A DNA stretch of 64,000 nt from Ardenticatenaceae bacterium (lineage in GTDB: Bacteria; Chloroflexota; Anaerolineae; Promineifilales; Promineifilaceae): assembly GCA_020634435.1 (NCBI GenBank), contig JACKBS010000005.1:744001-808000 (forward strand). The letters are read 5' to 3'. The notes beneath the pieces are model-generated. The model was given only the letters and a program-made list of their open reading frames with translations, was not told the DNA's origin and did not search any database. The translations under genes and the position numbers were made by a program. Of the stretch, positions 33,417 to 43,129 are shown piece by piece (position 1 is the stretch's first letter; each line of letters opens with the position of its first letter).

Positions 33417-35234
33417 ATGAAGAATCGCAAAGCACAAGCAGCAACGAATACGACAACTGTCTCTGCTGAGGCCCCAATTGTTGTGATTGGTGGCGGACCG
33501 GCAGGGCTTACGGCCGCTTACGAGCTAACTCGGCAGCAAGAAAACGCCATCGTCCTGGAAAAGTACGACAAAGTTGGTGGTATTGCCCGCACCGAAAATT
33601 ATCGCGGCTACCATTTTGATATGGGGGGCCATCGCTTTTACACTAAATCTGCCCCGGTGCAGCAAATGTGGCAGGAAGTACTGGGTGATGACTTTTTGCG
33701 CCGCCCGCGCCTATCGCGCATTTTTTACCAAAACAAATATTTCCACTACCCTCTGAAACCATTTAATGCGCTGCTTGGTTTAGGCCCCATTGAAGGCGTG
33801 CGCATCGTTGCTAGCTACCTTCGCTGGCATCTCTTTCCCTACAAAGAAGAAGAGACCTTTGAACAGTGGGTGACCAATCGTTTTGGCAAGCGGCTGTTTG
33901 AAACGTTTTTCAAGTCCTATACCGAAAAGGTGTGGGGCATTCCTTGCAATGAGTTGAAGGCCGAATGGGCTGCCCAACGCATTAAGGATTTGTCGCTCAA
34001 AACGGCCATCACGGCCATGTTCCTCAAGCCGCAAGAGACAATCAAGACGCTCATTGAGGAGTTTGATTATCCACGCCGGGGGCCAGGCATGTTGTGGACG
34101 GCCGTTCAGGACCGCATTGTTGAACAAGGTGGGCAGGTGCAGCTAAACAGCAATGTGGTTGGTATCCACCGAGAAGGTCAGCGCATCACTGGGGTGACTG
34201 TGGAGCAAAACGGCCGTACCGAATTTGTGCCGGGCCGCAGCTTCATTTCTAGTATGCCGCTGGCTCAACTGATCCAATGGCTCGATCCGCCTCCGCCGTC
34301 ACATGTGCTGGAAGCGGCTAATCAATTGGACTACCGGGACTTTCTCACCGTTTGCCTCATCATCAAAAAGCCCAATCTCTTCCCTGATAATTGGATTTAT
34401 ATTCATGATCCCAGCGTGCAGGTGGGGCGTATCCAAAACTTTAAGAATTGGAGCGCTGACATGGTGCCAGATTTGGCCACCACCAGTCTGGGTCTGGAAT
34501 ATTTTTGCAACGAAGGGGACGATATCTGGAACATGCCCGATGCCGATCTGATTGCCCTGGGTACGCGCGAAATTAGCAAGATTGGTCTGGCTCAGTCTGA
34601 AGATGTGGTGGATGGGGCTGTTTTCCGCGTAGAAAAATCGTACCCGGTGTACGATTCCGATTACGAAACAAGTCTGGACGTGCTAAAGGCGTATGTGGCC
34701 ACGCTGGAAAATTTGCAAACGATTGGCCGCAACGGCCTGCACCGCTACAACAACCAGGATCATGCGATGCTCACCGGGATGATGGCGGTGCGCAACTTGC
34801 TGTACGGCGAGACAAATGACTTGTGGCAAGTAAATGCCGAGCAGGAATATTTGGAAGAGCTGGTGCTTGATGCCCCCACAGAGTCAGAGCGCCTTTTGGA
34901 TGTGCTGGATGGCGCGGTGCCCAAGCTGGACCCGCTTTCGTTGGGGATGTCGCTGGGGGTGGTGATTGGCCTGGCTTTTCTGGCAACAACGCTGTTTGTT
35001 CTGCTGCGTGGTGGTGACATTGGGACCACGATGACGCTGTTGAGTCAGTTTTACCCAGGCTACACGGTAACGGCCGTTGGATCACTGGTTGGCCTGGGAT
35101 ATGGATTTTTTACGGGGTTTAGCCTGGGGTGGGGCTATGCTTTTCTGCGTAATGCGACAACGGCCGTATATCTGGTGAGCCTGCATCGTTCGGCGCAGCA
35201 AAGCGTGATGCGCCAATTTTTTGAGTACATTTAG
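33417..35234 (+). CDS. FAD-dependent oxidoreductase with C-terminal membrane domain
   Basis: 605 residues. The FAD-binding GGGPAGLTAAYEL is at ~26-38, followed by VLEKYDKVGG and FDMGGHRFY, as in UDP-galactopyranose-mutase-like and amine-oxidase-like flavoproteins. The middle holds the substrate domain (MLWTAVQDRIVEQGG; HRYNNQDHAMLTGMMA near 450). After residue ~505 are two membrane segments and a GxxGxGYGFFTGFSLGWGYAF block shared with the next protein. Position between glycosyltransferases suggests a sugar or polyprenyl substrate. It is longer than soluble family members because of this membrane tail. Confidence 0.8.
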   Translation: MKNRKAQAATNTTTVSAEAPIVVIGGGPAGLTAAYELTRQQENAIVLEKYDKVGGIARTENYRGYHFDMGGHRFYTKSAPVQQMWQEVLGDDFLRRPRLSRIFYQNKYFHYPLKPFNALLGLGPIEGVRIVASYLRWHLFPYKEEETFEQWVTNRFGKRLFETFFKSYTEKVWGIPCNELKAEWAAQRIKDLSLKTAITAMFLKPQETIKTLIEEFDYPRRGPGMLWTAVQDRIVEQGGQVQLNSNVVGIHREGQRITGVTVEQNGRTEFVPGRSFISSMPLAQLIQWLDPPPPSHVLEAANQLDYRDFLTVCLIIKKPNLFPDNWIYIHDPSVQVGRIQNFKNWSADMVPDLATTSLGLEYFCNEGDDIWNMPDADLIALGTREISKIGLAQSEDVVDGAVFRVEKSYPVYDSDYETSLDVLKAYVATLENLQTIGRNGLHRYNNQDHAMLTGMMAVRNLLYGETNDLWQVNAEQEYLEELVLDAPTESERLLDVLDGAVPKLDPLSLGMSLGVVIGLAFLATTLFVLLRGGDIGTTMTLLSQFYPGYTVTAVGSLVGLGYGFFTGFSLGWGYAFLRNATTAVYLVSLHRSAQQSVMRQFFEYI

Positions 35235-35483
35235 CCCATTTATCCCTCTCATTTAGCAAGAGTTGTTGCCAAAACCAGCAAAATTGGTTAATACTGATAT
35301 TAGCTTGCTGAGAAATGGGTGAGAGGAGAAACGGCCGTAAGCCCCAGGCACGAAAAGCTTACGTTTATTCCTCTCTACTCGACACAACAATTTATGATTA
35401 CCGTGAACTTTTTGGGTTTGTATCGTCTGTCAGCTAATGGCTGAACATTGTCATATCAAGCGCCAAAAAGTTTTTTTTATGAA

Positions 35484-35798
35484 ATGTCAGAAAACAAGCC
35501 AACCCTGGAAAAAATCATCATGACCCGGCTTACACGGATGAATGCCGTGGTTTCTGGTCTGGTGACAGGGGTGATTTTTGGTCTGATCATTTTTATTGCA
35601 ACCAACTGGCTGCTGCTCAAAGGTGGCGAGCCGATTGGCCCCCATTTGGCCTTGTTAGGCCAATTTTTTATGGGTTACACCGTGAGCTTTTGGGGCAGCC
35701 TGCTTGGTTTCTTGTATGGGTTTGTGACGGGCTTTATTTTGGGAAGCGCTGTAGCTGTTTTGTACAATTTCTTCCTCAAGCTGCGCCACAACCAGTGA
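35484..35798 (+). CDS. Small membrane protein homologous to the flavoprotein tail
   Basis: 104 residues from ATG 35484; an ATG at 35520 is another candidate. Two hydrophobic stretches, VVSGLVTGVIFGLIIFIATNWLLL and GYTVSFWGSLLGFLYGFVTGFILG, align with the C-terminal 90 residues of the preceding 605-residue flavoprotein: GG+.IG, L..QF..GYTV, GSL+G.YGF.TGF.LG. One protein therefore exists as a fused and a free domain side by side. Function unknown. An AAAAAGTTTTTTTT run precedes the start rather than a classic ribosome site. Confidence 0.6.
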   Translation: MSENKPTLEKIIMTRLTRMNAVVSGLVTGVIFGLIIFIATNWLLLKGGEPIGPHLALLGQFFMGYTVSFWGSLLGFLYGFVTGFILGSAVAVLYNFFLKLRHNQ

Positions 35799-35803
35799 GT
35801 TTG

Positions 35804-36871
35804 ATGATTATGAAACCGATGATTTCTGTGATTATTCCGGTGTACAACGGAGGTGCCTTGTTCGACCGGTGTCTGACAGCTTTGCAGCAAACGCTGTATC
35901 AGCCGTGGGAATGTATTGTGGTGGAAGATGGCTCCACTGATGACACCGTTGAGATTGCCTACAAACATGGCGTGCGTTTGGTAAGTGGTTTGCAGCGTCG
36001 TCTAGGTCCAGCGCAGGCGCGCAATATTGGTGCCCAGGTGGCCAAAGGCGACATTCTCTTTTTTGTAGATGCCGATGTGTTGGTGCAGCCGGGCACGGTG
36101 GGTCATGTGGCCGCCACCATGCAGGCTAATCCAGAGCTGGCCGCCTGTTTTGGTTCTTATGATGATCAGCCGCTTGCTCCTAACTTCCTCTCGCAGTATC
36201 GCAATTTGCTGCATCACTACGTGCATCAGACGGGCAAAATGGAGGCTTCGACGTTTTGGAGCGGCTGCGGCGCTATTCGGCGCTCTGTGTTTTTGGCATT
36301 GGGGGGCTTTAACGAAAGTCTCTATGACCGGCCGAGTATCGAGGATATTGAGTTGGGTTATCGTTTGCAGGCAGCGGGGCACCGGGTGCATCTGGAAAAG
36401 CTGCTCCAGGTGAAGCATATGAAGCGGTGGACACCGCGCCAAATGCTCATCACAGATGTGCGCGACCGGGCACTGCCGTGGACGCGCCTCATTTTACAGG
36501 GTGGTGGTGCGCCCAATGACCTCAACCTGAATTTTAAGCAGCGGTTGAGTACGGCCGTTGCCTTTGGCACAATTTTTGGTTTGTTACTGCTGCCATTTAC
36601 GGGCTGGGCGTGGCTGTTATTGTTCTTTCTCGCCCTGCAACTCGTCTGGCTGAACCGGTCATTTTACCAGTTTCTCTACCAGAAACGGGGGCTGCGCTTC
36701 ACTCTGATGGCTTTGCCATGGCATTGGCTGTACTTTATTTACAGCGGCGCCTCGTTTGTGGTGGGGCTGGTGTTGTTCCGGTTGGGCTGGATGGAGCAAG
36801 TGATGGTGAAGGGTATACGGCCGTTAGCCGTTCCGCCGCCCGTTACCAAACCGCAAACATCTGTGGAATGA
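35804..36871 (+). CDS. Glycosyltransferase family 2
   Basis: 355 residues from ATG 35804 (or 353 from 35810). The frame is open further upstream inside the preceding gene but that part overlaps it. GT-A fold: ISVIIPVYNGG (~6-16), VVEDGSTDDT (~43-52), and the metal-binding FFVDADVLV (~88-96). The acceptor/catalytic region contains SIEDIELGYRLQAAGHRVHL. Two C-terminal membrane segments anchor it. It should transfer a sugar to a lipid carrier or polysaccharide. Confidence 0.9.
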   Translation: MIMKPMISVIIPVYNGGALFDRCLTALQQTLYQPWECIVVEDGSTDDTVEIAYKHGVRLVSGLQRRLGPAQARNIGAQVAKGDILFFVDADVLVQPGTVGHVAATMQANPELAACFGSYDDQPLAPNFLSQYRNLLHHYVHQTGKMEASTFWSGCGAIRRSVFLALGGFNESLYDRPSIEDIELGYRLQAAGHRVHLEKLLQVKHMKRWTPRQMLITDVRDRALPWTRLILQGGGAPNDLNLNFKQRLSTAVAFGTIFGLLLLPFTGWAWLLLFFLALQLVWLNRSFYQFLYQKRGLRFTLMALPWHWLYFIYSGASFVVGLVLFRLGWMEQVMVKGIRPLAVPPPVTKPQTSVE

Positions 36872-36985
36872 CCCAACTCCCATTCGCCCAAATCCCCATT
36901 TTGCAATAAGCTATTCCCCACAAAAAGAAGCAAACAGCTGCGCGGGTCACTCGGCAGACTGAATAAAACGGCATTGGAGCAACAG

Positions 36986-38311
36986 ATGAGTAAAAGCAAC
37001 GCGCTGCGGCAGCAAATTCTGGCGCTGGTTCAAGAATATTATGAGGCGGAACATAGCTCGGCGACCTTCTCGCCGGGGGAGTCCGTTGTGCCCGTGTCTG
37101 GGCGGATGTTTGATGCCGCCGAGATGGTAAACCTGGTCGATTCATCGCTGGAGTTTTGGCTGACCACCGGCCGGTACGCGGAGCAGTTTGAGCGCGAATT
37201 TGCCCACTGGATGGGTGTGCGTCACGCGATTCTTTGCAATTCGGGCTCATCAGCCAACTTGCTGGCTTTGTCGGCTCTCACTTCACCCAAGCTGGGCGAA
37301 CGGCAGCTTCTGCCGGGTGACGAGGTGATTACCGTCGCTGCCGGATTTCCCACTACGGTAAACCCGATTGTGCAAAATCATCTCACGCCGGTTTTTTTGG
37401 ACATTGAGCTGGGTACCTACAACGTGAATGTGGATCTGTTGGAAGCGGCCGTTTCTTCCCGCACCAAAGCCATCATGATTGCCCACACGCTGGGGAACCC
37501 GTTTAACCTGGATGCCGTGCTGGAGGTGGCTAACAAGCACAACCTGTGGCTGATTGAAGACAATTGTGATGCGGTGGGGGCGACGTATAACGGCCGTCTC
37601 ACCGGTTCATTTGGTCATCTGTCCACCGTCAGTTTTTACCCGGCACATCACATCACGATGGGCGAGGGAGGCTGCGTGCTGACACGCCACAGCCAGCTCA
37701 AAAAGCTGGTGGAATCCTTCCGCGATTGGGGTCGCGATTGTTGGTGCGATCCCGGTGTAGCCAACACCTGCGGCACGCGCTTCGACTGGCAATTGGGCGA
37801 CTTGCCCGAAGGTTACGACCACAAATACATCTATTCCCACATTGGCTACAACTTGAAAATGACCGACATGCAAGCGGCCGTTGGCGTGGCCCAATTGGAA
37901 AAGCTGCCCACGTTTATCGAGATACGCAAGCGCAACTGGCAGCTGTTGCATGATGGCTTGAAACCGTATGAAGAGTTCTTCATTTTGCCCGAGCCAACGC
38001 CAAACAGCGATCCCAGCTGGTTTGGTTTTCTGCTAAGCGTGCGCCCCGATGCGCCCTTCACCCGCAACGAGCTGGTGCAATTTTTAGAGGCCAACCAGGT
38101 GGCGACTCGCCTGCTGTTTAGTGGTAACATCACTCGCCAGCCAGCCTTCCAAAATGTGAATTATCGAGTAGTGGGCGACCTGACACAGACGGACCTGGTA
38201 ATGAACCATACCTTCTGGATTGGCGTTTACCCGCGCATTACGCCCGAGATGATCGACTACGTTTTGAATGTTTTTGCCCGGTTTTTGGAAAGTGTGAAGG
38301 TGAAAAGATAA
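36986..38311 (+). CDS. rfbH: CDP-4-dehydro-6-deoxyglucose 3-dehydrase (E1/RfbH-type)
   Basis: 441 residues from ATG 36986 (TGGAG six bases upstream). It is in the DegT/DnrJ/EryC1 family, but the PLP lysine is replaced by histidine in FYPAHHITMGEGG (~221), the mark of the 3-dehydrase E1. The [2Fe-2S] ligands fit the E1 pattern C-x57-C-x-C-x7-C exactly (about C194, C252, C254, C262: NCDAVG and DCWCDPGVANTC). E1 uses PMP to dehydrate CDP-4-keto-6-deoxyglucose on the way to 3,6-dideoxyhexoses. Its reductase partner (E3/RfbI-type) and the CDP-glucose enzymes are not in this window. Confidence 0.92.
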   Translation: MSKSNALRQQILALVQEYYEAEHSSATFSPGESVVPVSGRMFDAAEMVNLVDSSLEFWLTTGRYAEQFEREFAHWMGVRHAILCNSGSSANLLALSALTSPKLGERQLLPGDEVITVAAGFPTTVNPIVQNHLTPVFLDIELGTYNVNVDLLEAAVSSRTKAIMIAHTLGNPFNLDAVLEVANKHNLWLIEDNCDAVGATYNGRLTGSFGHLSTVSFYPAHHITMGEGGCVLTRHSQLKKLVESFRDWGRDCWCDPGVANTCGTRFDWQLGDLPEGYDHKYIYSHIGYNLKMTDMQAAVGVAQLEKLPTFIEIRKRNWQLLHDGLKPYEEFFILPEPTPNSDPSWFGFLLSVRPDAPFTRNELVQFLEANQVATRLLFSGNITRQPAFQNVNYRVVGDLTQTDLVMNHTFWIGVYPRITPEMIDYVLNVFARFLESVKVKR

Positions 38312-38338
38312 ATCGAGCTTTGAAGAACAAAGTTGAGA

Positions 38339-38743
38339 ATGAAGCCAGTGAATGATTTACTAAATTCTCCCCAGATGATTTGGCTTCTTGTTTTCACAAT
38401 TTTTTTAGGAACGGCCGTATGGGCCTACCGCCATCTACGCTCCTATCGCAAACTGGTCAATACTGAACTAACTAAGCAAGGACATACACTCGTTTCTGTT
38501 GAAACACCCCCCGCTTATGACACTGGCCCATTTCCTAAAATAGAAGGTCCGTACTTGCAGCGTCGCAGTGCGACGATTTTAGGGATTTCCGGGCAATGGA
38601 ACACGTATCGGATTGTGCGCTATGCCGACCCAAGCGGCACAGAAAAATCGGCCTGGGTCCGGCTGCGTTATGAAGCATTCCGCCTCAAAGACATCACCTG
38701 GAAGCCCAAGATTGCACCAAGCACCGAAAATGATTTCCCTTGA
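38339..38743 (+). CDS. Single-pass membrane protein of unknown function
   Basis: 134 residues from ATG 38339. One membrane helix (MIWLLVFTIFLGTAVWAY ~15-32) is followed by a ~100-residue soluble domain with QRRSATILGISGQWNTYRIVRYADPSGTEKSAWVRLR. No family is recognised. It starts 28 bp after the rfbH stop on the same strand and is followed by a convergent Lon-like protease gene. Confidence 0.65.
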   Translation: MKPVNDLLNSPQMIWLLVFTIFLGTAVWAYRHLRSYRKLVNTELTKQGHTLVSVETPPAYDTGPFPKIEGPYLQRRSATILGISGQWNTYRIVRYADPSGTEKSAWVRLRYEAFRLKDITWKPKIAPSTENDFP

Positions 38744-38797
38744 AACGCCAGAATAGGTGTCCTCGTCAGGCGCGGCTGCTAGGAAAATCAGGATGCG

Positions 38798-41215
38798 CTA
38801 GTCGTCATCTTCCTCGTCGTCTTCGCCAAATTTGTTGAGGTCCTCGGCTAGTTGGAGCAGGCGAGCCTGCACTGCCTGGTGCACCGTGCCTTCGGGGTAG
38901 CTGCCGTCTTTTTGCCGCTCGCCAGCAGGTAGCCCCATGAGCAGTTCAATCCCCTCGTTGAGCGTTTTCACAGGCCAGATGTGGAATTTGCCATCGGCAA
39001 CGGCCGTTACGACCCGTTCGTGCAGCATCAAATTGTCAATATTGCTGGCGGGAATCAACACACCCTGGTTGCCCGTTAGCCCCCGCGCTTCACACAGCCG
39101 GAAAAAGCCTTCGATTTTCTCGTTAACGCCGCCGATAGGCTGAATTTCGCCTCGCTGGTTCACCGAACCAGTAACGGCCAACGACTGCTTGATCGGAATT
39201 TCGCTGAGGCTGGAGAGTAGGGCGTACAGTTCCGTCGATGAGGCACTGTCGCCGTCGATGCCGCCATAATTTTGCTCAAAGGTCAGGCTGGCGGTGAGCG
39301 ACAGCGGCTGGTGCTGGGCGTAGGTGCCGCCCAGGTAGCCATTAAGCGTCAGCACACCTTTTTCGTGGATAGGTCCGGCCATTTCGGTTTCGCGCTCGAT
39401 GTGAATAACGCCATCGTCGCCCATGAAGGTGCGGGCAGTGATGCGCCCCGGCTGGCCAAACGAGTAATCGCCCGTGTCAATCACCGATAGGCCATTCACC
39501 TGCCCCACGACGCTGCCGTCGGTGGCAATAAAGATTGTTTCATCCAAAAACTGCTCGAAGATGTGTTCCTCTAACTGGTTGGCTCGCTCGGTGCGTTCCG
39601 TCAGGGCTTGCTGCACATCGTCGGCGGTAACATCGTTACGGCCGTTTACCCCCGCCCAGTAACTTGATTCCCGCACCAGATCAGCAATCATGCCAAACAA
39701 CGTGCTGAGCTTGCGCTTGTCTTCCGCCAGCCGTGAGCCAAACTCGACCACTTTGGCAACGGCCGTTGCGTCAAAATGGCGCAATCCTTCCTGGTGGCAG
39801 CGGCTGGCAATGAAATTGGCATAGGCCAGCTCGGCGTCACCGTCGCGCGGCATCACCGAATCAAAATCGGCCCGCACCTTGAACAGCATCTGGAAATCTT
39901 CATCCTGTTCAAACAGACCATAATACAGCCCCACGCTGCCCGTCATGATAATTTTTACCCGCAGCGGAATGGGCTCCGGGTCCAGCGTTTTGGCCAAAAC
40001 TTGCCCATTGCTCATCATGCCCGTGGGCTGCATCAAAATTTTCTCGGCCTTGATGGCTCGCTTGAGCGCCTCCCAGGCGTCGCCGTGTTTGAGCAAATCG
40101 TGGGCGTTGAGGATGAGGTACCCGCCGTTGGCCCGGTGCAGACTACCCCACTTGATGTTGGTGAAATGGGTCGTCAGCAGGCCGTCGCGCATTTCATATT
40201 CCAGCCGTCCAAACAAGTTGGTGTAGGTCGGATTGGCCTCCACGATGACCGGCGCGCCCTTGGTCTCGGCGTTGTTGACCAGCACATTTACTTCGTAACG
40301 GCTGAGATCAATTTCCTCAGGGCTGTCCATATCCACTGGCGAGGTGAAGTCATCGATCTGGTTCAGCACGTCAGCGTGCACCTCGGTGAGATAAACGCAC
40401 ATCTCTTCGTCATTGGCGTAGGCTGTTTTCAGATCATCGAAGTGGTGCTGTACGGCCGTTTGCGCCACATCTCGGTCAACCTGCTTCATCGTCTGACGGG
40501 CTTTCAGTTCCAACTCGTGAATCCGGTACGCCACCTCTTCTAGTTCCGCAGTCAGCTTTTGCGCCTGCTGTTCCATCTCTTGCCGTGCTTCCAGAGGTAG
40601 CTGCTGCACCTGCTCTGGGCTCATCTGCTGCCCGTTTTGGATAGGCACAATGGCAAAGCCCGATGCCGTTTGCACCAGGCCAAAGTTGGCGGCAGCGGCC
40701 TCTTGCTGCAAGGCTTGCAGGAGCGTGCTGCGGGCCTGCTCAAACTCGCTCTGAACGGCCGTAATCGTTTCGCGGTAAGAATCGGTATCAAATGCCTGAG
40801 GCAAATCCTGGCGCAGGTCGGCAATGAGGCGGGACATGCGTGTCTTAAACTGCACACCTTGTCCGGCGGGCAGCTCAATGGCCCGTGGCTGGTGGGGGAT
40901 GGCAAAGTTGTGTACGTAAATCCAGTCGCTGGGCACCGGCAAACTGCGCGTTTGCTCGTACAAAAAGTGCTCGATGGCCGTGGCCCGACCGGTGCCGTTG
41001 GCCCCTAAGGCGTAAATGTTGTAGCCGTGGCTGGTAATGCCAATGCCAAAGGCAATCGAGCGCGTGCCGCGTGGCTGGCCAATAATTTGGGTTTCGGCCT
41101 GGAGTTCGGCCGTGCTTTTGAAGGTAAAGGTTTCGGGATGGCAAATCTGGCGTAATTTGTCGGGGGTCAGGTCAGAAACGGCCGTTTTCCCTGCCGTTGT
41201 TTTTCTTTTGGACAT
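38798..41215 (-). CDS. Lon-like ATP-dependent protease (COG1067, LonB/YcbZ group)
   Basis: 805 residues. N-terminal AAA-like domain: the P-loop is GANGTGRAT (71-79) with arginine at the position of the usual lysine, a variation seen in this group. The middle contains GSLHRANGGYLILNAHDLLKHG. The C-terminal peptidase S16 domain has the catalytic serine in GDSASSTELYALLSSLS (~657) and lysine in GGVNEKIEGFF (~699). It should degrade proteins in the cytoplasm with relaxed ATP dependence. It is monocistronic, convergent to the previous gene. Confidence 0.88.
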   Translation of the reverse strand: MSKRKTTAGKTAVSDLTPDKLRQICHPETFTFKSTAELQAETQIIGQPRGTRSIAFGIGITSHGYNIYALGANGTGRATAIEHFLYEQTRSLPVPSDWIYVHNFAIPHQPRAIELPAGQGVQFKTRMSRLIADLRQDLPQAFDTDSYRETITAVQSEFEQARSTLLQALQQEAAAANFGLVQTASGFAIVPIQNGQQMSPEQVQQLPLEARQEMEQQAQKLTAELEEVAYRIHELELKARQTMKQVDRDVAQTAVQHHFDDLKTAYANDEEMCVYLTEVHADVLNQIDDFTSPVDMDSPEEIDLSRYEVNVLVNNAETKGAPVIVEANPTYTNLFGRLEYEMRDGLLTTHFTNIKWGSLHRANGGYLILNAHDLLKHGDAWEALKRAIKAEKILMQPTGMMSNGQVLAKTLDPEPIPLRVKIIMTGSVGLYYGLFEQDEDFQMLFKVRADFDSVMPRDGDAELAYANFIASRCHQEGLRHFDATAVAKVVEFGSRLAEDKRKLSTLFGMIADLVRESSYWAGVNGRNDVTADDVQQALTERTERANQLEEHIFEQFLDETIFIATDGSVVGQVNGLSVIDTGDYSFGQPGRITARTFMGDDGVIHIERETEMAGPIHEKGVLTLNGYLGGTYAQHQPLSLTASLTFEQNYGGIDGDSASSTELYALLSSLSEIPIKQSLAVTGSVNQRGEIQPIGGVNEKIEGFFRLCEARGLTGNQGVLIPASNIDNLMLHERVVTAVADGKFHIWPVKTLNEGIELLMGLPAGERQKDGSYPEGTVHQAVQARLLQLAEDLNKFGEDDEEDDD

Positions 41216-41343
41216 TCAAGTCTCCACAATAATCGATCTTGTCAAAAAAGTGGGTGCATTATAGTGGAAACCAGTCCATCTTGTCGATGAAACCAGCAAG
41301 CAATCAGCAATTACCAATATGGCAATTTTGTAACGGCGCGACA

Positions 41344-41392
41344 GGCGGGAGATAGGGCCAAAGCCTTTCCTCCCGCATATCCCGCCTGCTCT
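41344..41392. repeat. Imperfect GGCGGGA hairpin between lon-like and ABC genes
   Basis: AGGCGGGA and TCCCGCCT form the ends of an inverted repeat of ~48 bp, in the gap upstream of the Lon-like gene. It is another example of gap-filling hairpins in this window. Confidence 0.45.
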
Positions 41393-41419
41393 CTCAACGC
41401 TTATGGCGATTCAATCACC

Positions 41420-43129
41420 TTATTCTTCTGGCAGCTTCATCGTGGCGACCAGTTCAGGTTCGCGCTCCATGAGCAAATTGCCAGCCAGGCGGCAGCCTGC
41501 GTACAAAATGCCAAAGCCATACACCAGGCTGAAGATCGCGCCAACAAAACCTAGCCAGGGCAGGTTGAAGAAAAAGGCCGAGCCTAACATAGCGGCGGCG
41601 GGTAAATTCACCACGATGATGCTGATGGGAATCACCGTTACAACGGCACAGCCGGTTTTGAAGTTACCGCCCGACTGAAACGTCCCGCGCGTGCGCTTTG
41701 CTTCCAGGTTGATGGGAATTGGGAAGAGTACGGAACCAACGGCCGTTACCGCCATCGCCGAAATGCCCATACCCAAACCCGTAGCCATTCCGGCTATTGT
41801 CAGCCAATCGCGCAGGATTGTTGTCACGGCCCCACTGACGATCAGGTAGGGGATGCCGGCAATGAGCAAAAAGACCAGCCCTTTGGCCCAGAACAACCGC
41901 CAGCGCGGCTGCGGCGTCAGCAGCAGCGCTGGCAGGCCGCGCCCTTCCCAGGCCAGCATATTTTGCGACGTAGACCAGAACAAAAAGAGGGCATAAAACG
42001 GCAGCGACAGGCCAAACCAACGCGGGATTGAGGAAACACCACCTGAAAAATCGGCCGAGTACAGGAACGGCCCCATCATAAACACGGGCAGGAGCAATCC
42101 TTGCACCAGACCCACGCGCCGCTGCGGAATACGCCAGGCAGAGCGCAGCTCCTTGCCAACCAATGCCGCCAGGTCAGCTGGCAGCATGTCTAGCAGCGAG
42201 CGGCGATTGGCTTTTGGGGCGACGCGCTTCTCTTTTTCTTCCGCAGGCCGTCCGCCGATGATGAAGCCGCCACCGGTGGCCAGCCGGTTCAGCAGTTGGA
42301 ACCAGACCCAGGTAAGCACCGCCAGCAAAACGGCCGAATACAGCAACCAGAGAACGGCCGTTTCCCAAGACCCCGCCAAGGCTTGCTGCACGGCTCTGGC
42401 CGGTGCGCCCGTTGGGAACCATTGCAAAATATTCAGCGGCTGCCAGTTGGCAAATGCCTGCGAAAACGCCTCCTCTTCTTGCAGCGAAAGCGAATCGGTG
42501 AAGCGCTCGATGCCACGTTGGAAGGCCAGATTGATGAAGTAGCAGGAACTACCAATCAGGGAAAAGAAGACGATGGCGATGTCGCGGAAGCGGCGGCTTT
42601 GCAAAATGCCACCAATCGACACGGTGATAAACTGGCCAATTAGCACCATGTGGCCGTAGCTGAGCAAAATGGCCAAAATCGCTATGGGGAAGGCGCGGCT
42701 AAAGCCAAATCCGACAAACACCGAGAAGAAGAGCGGCAGCATCAGGTACGTCGGGTAGTCGAACAGCGTGCCCAGCAGCGTGCTAAATATGAGATCGCGC
42801 CGGGAAATGGGGAAGATGAGCAGGTGGGTGATGTCGGCGCTTTCGTTTAGCGAGGTGGCAACAATGGGAAAGACGAGCCAGATGAACCACATGCCGACCA
42901 GAACGCCGCCCAATAGGGCCGTGGGCCATTGGTCTTCCAGGCTAACGTAGCCAACGGCCGTTCCATACGCCGCGCCTATAATCATCGGGCCAAACACCAG
43001 GATGATTACAAGCGCCCCGATGATGCGGCCTCTTTCGCGGGTGAATTGGCGCAGCGTTAGCTTGCCACGCAGCCGCAGCAGCGTGCCCAACTGTGAACGA
43101 GGTGGGTTTGTCTCGCCTAGCGCAGCCAT
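41420..43129 (-). CDS. ABC-2 type exporter permease
   Basis: 569 residues with ~12 membrane segments in two halves, each with a long soluble stretch (a large-permease layout typical of pairs with one ATPase). It overlaps the start of the ATPase gene's stop by 13 bp (43117-43129), so translation is coupled. Cargo is unknown; ABC-2 permeases move polysaccharides, lipids or drugs. Motif copies produce TAV units here. Confidence 0.85.
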   Translation of the reverse strand: MAALGETNPPRSQLGTLLRLRGKLTLRQFTRERGRIIGALVIILVFGPMIIGAAYGTAVGYVSLEDQWPTALLGGVLVGMWFIWLVFPIVATSLNESADITHLLIFPISRRDLIFSTLLGTLFDYPTYLMLPLFFSVFVGFGFSRAFPIAILAILLSYGHMVLIGQFITVSIGGILQSRRFRDIAIVFFSLIGSSCYFINLAFQRGIERFTDSLSLQEEEAFSQAFANWQPLNILQWFPTGAPARAVQQALAGSWETAVLWLLYSAVLLAVLTWVWFQLLNRLATGGGFIIGGRPAEEKEKRVAPKANRRSLLDMLPADLAALVGKELRSAWRIPQRRVGLVQGLLLPVFMMGPFLYSADFSGGVSSIPRWFGLSLPFYALFLFWSTSQNMLAWEGRGLPALLLTPQPRWRLFWAKGLVFLLIAGIPYLIVSGAVTTILRDWLTIAGMATGLGMGISAMAVTAVGSVLFPIPINLEAKRTRGTFQSGGNFKTGCAVVTVIPISIIVVNLPAAAMLGSAFFFNLPWLGFVGAIFSLVYGFGILYAGCRLAGNLLMEREPELVATMKLPEE

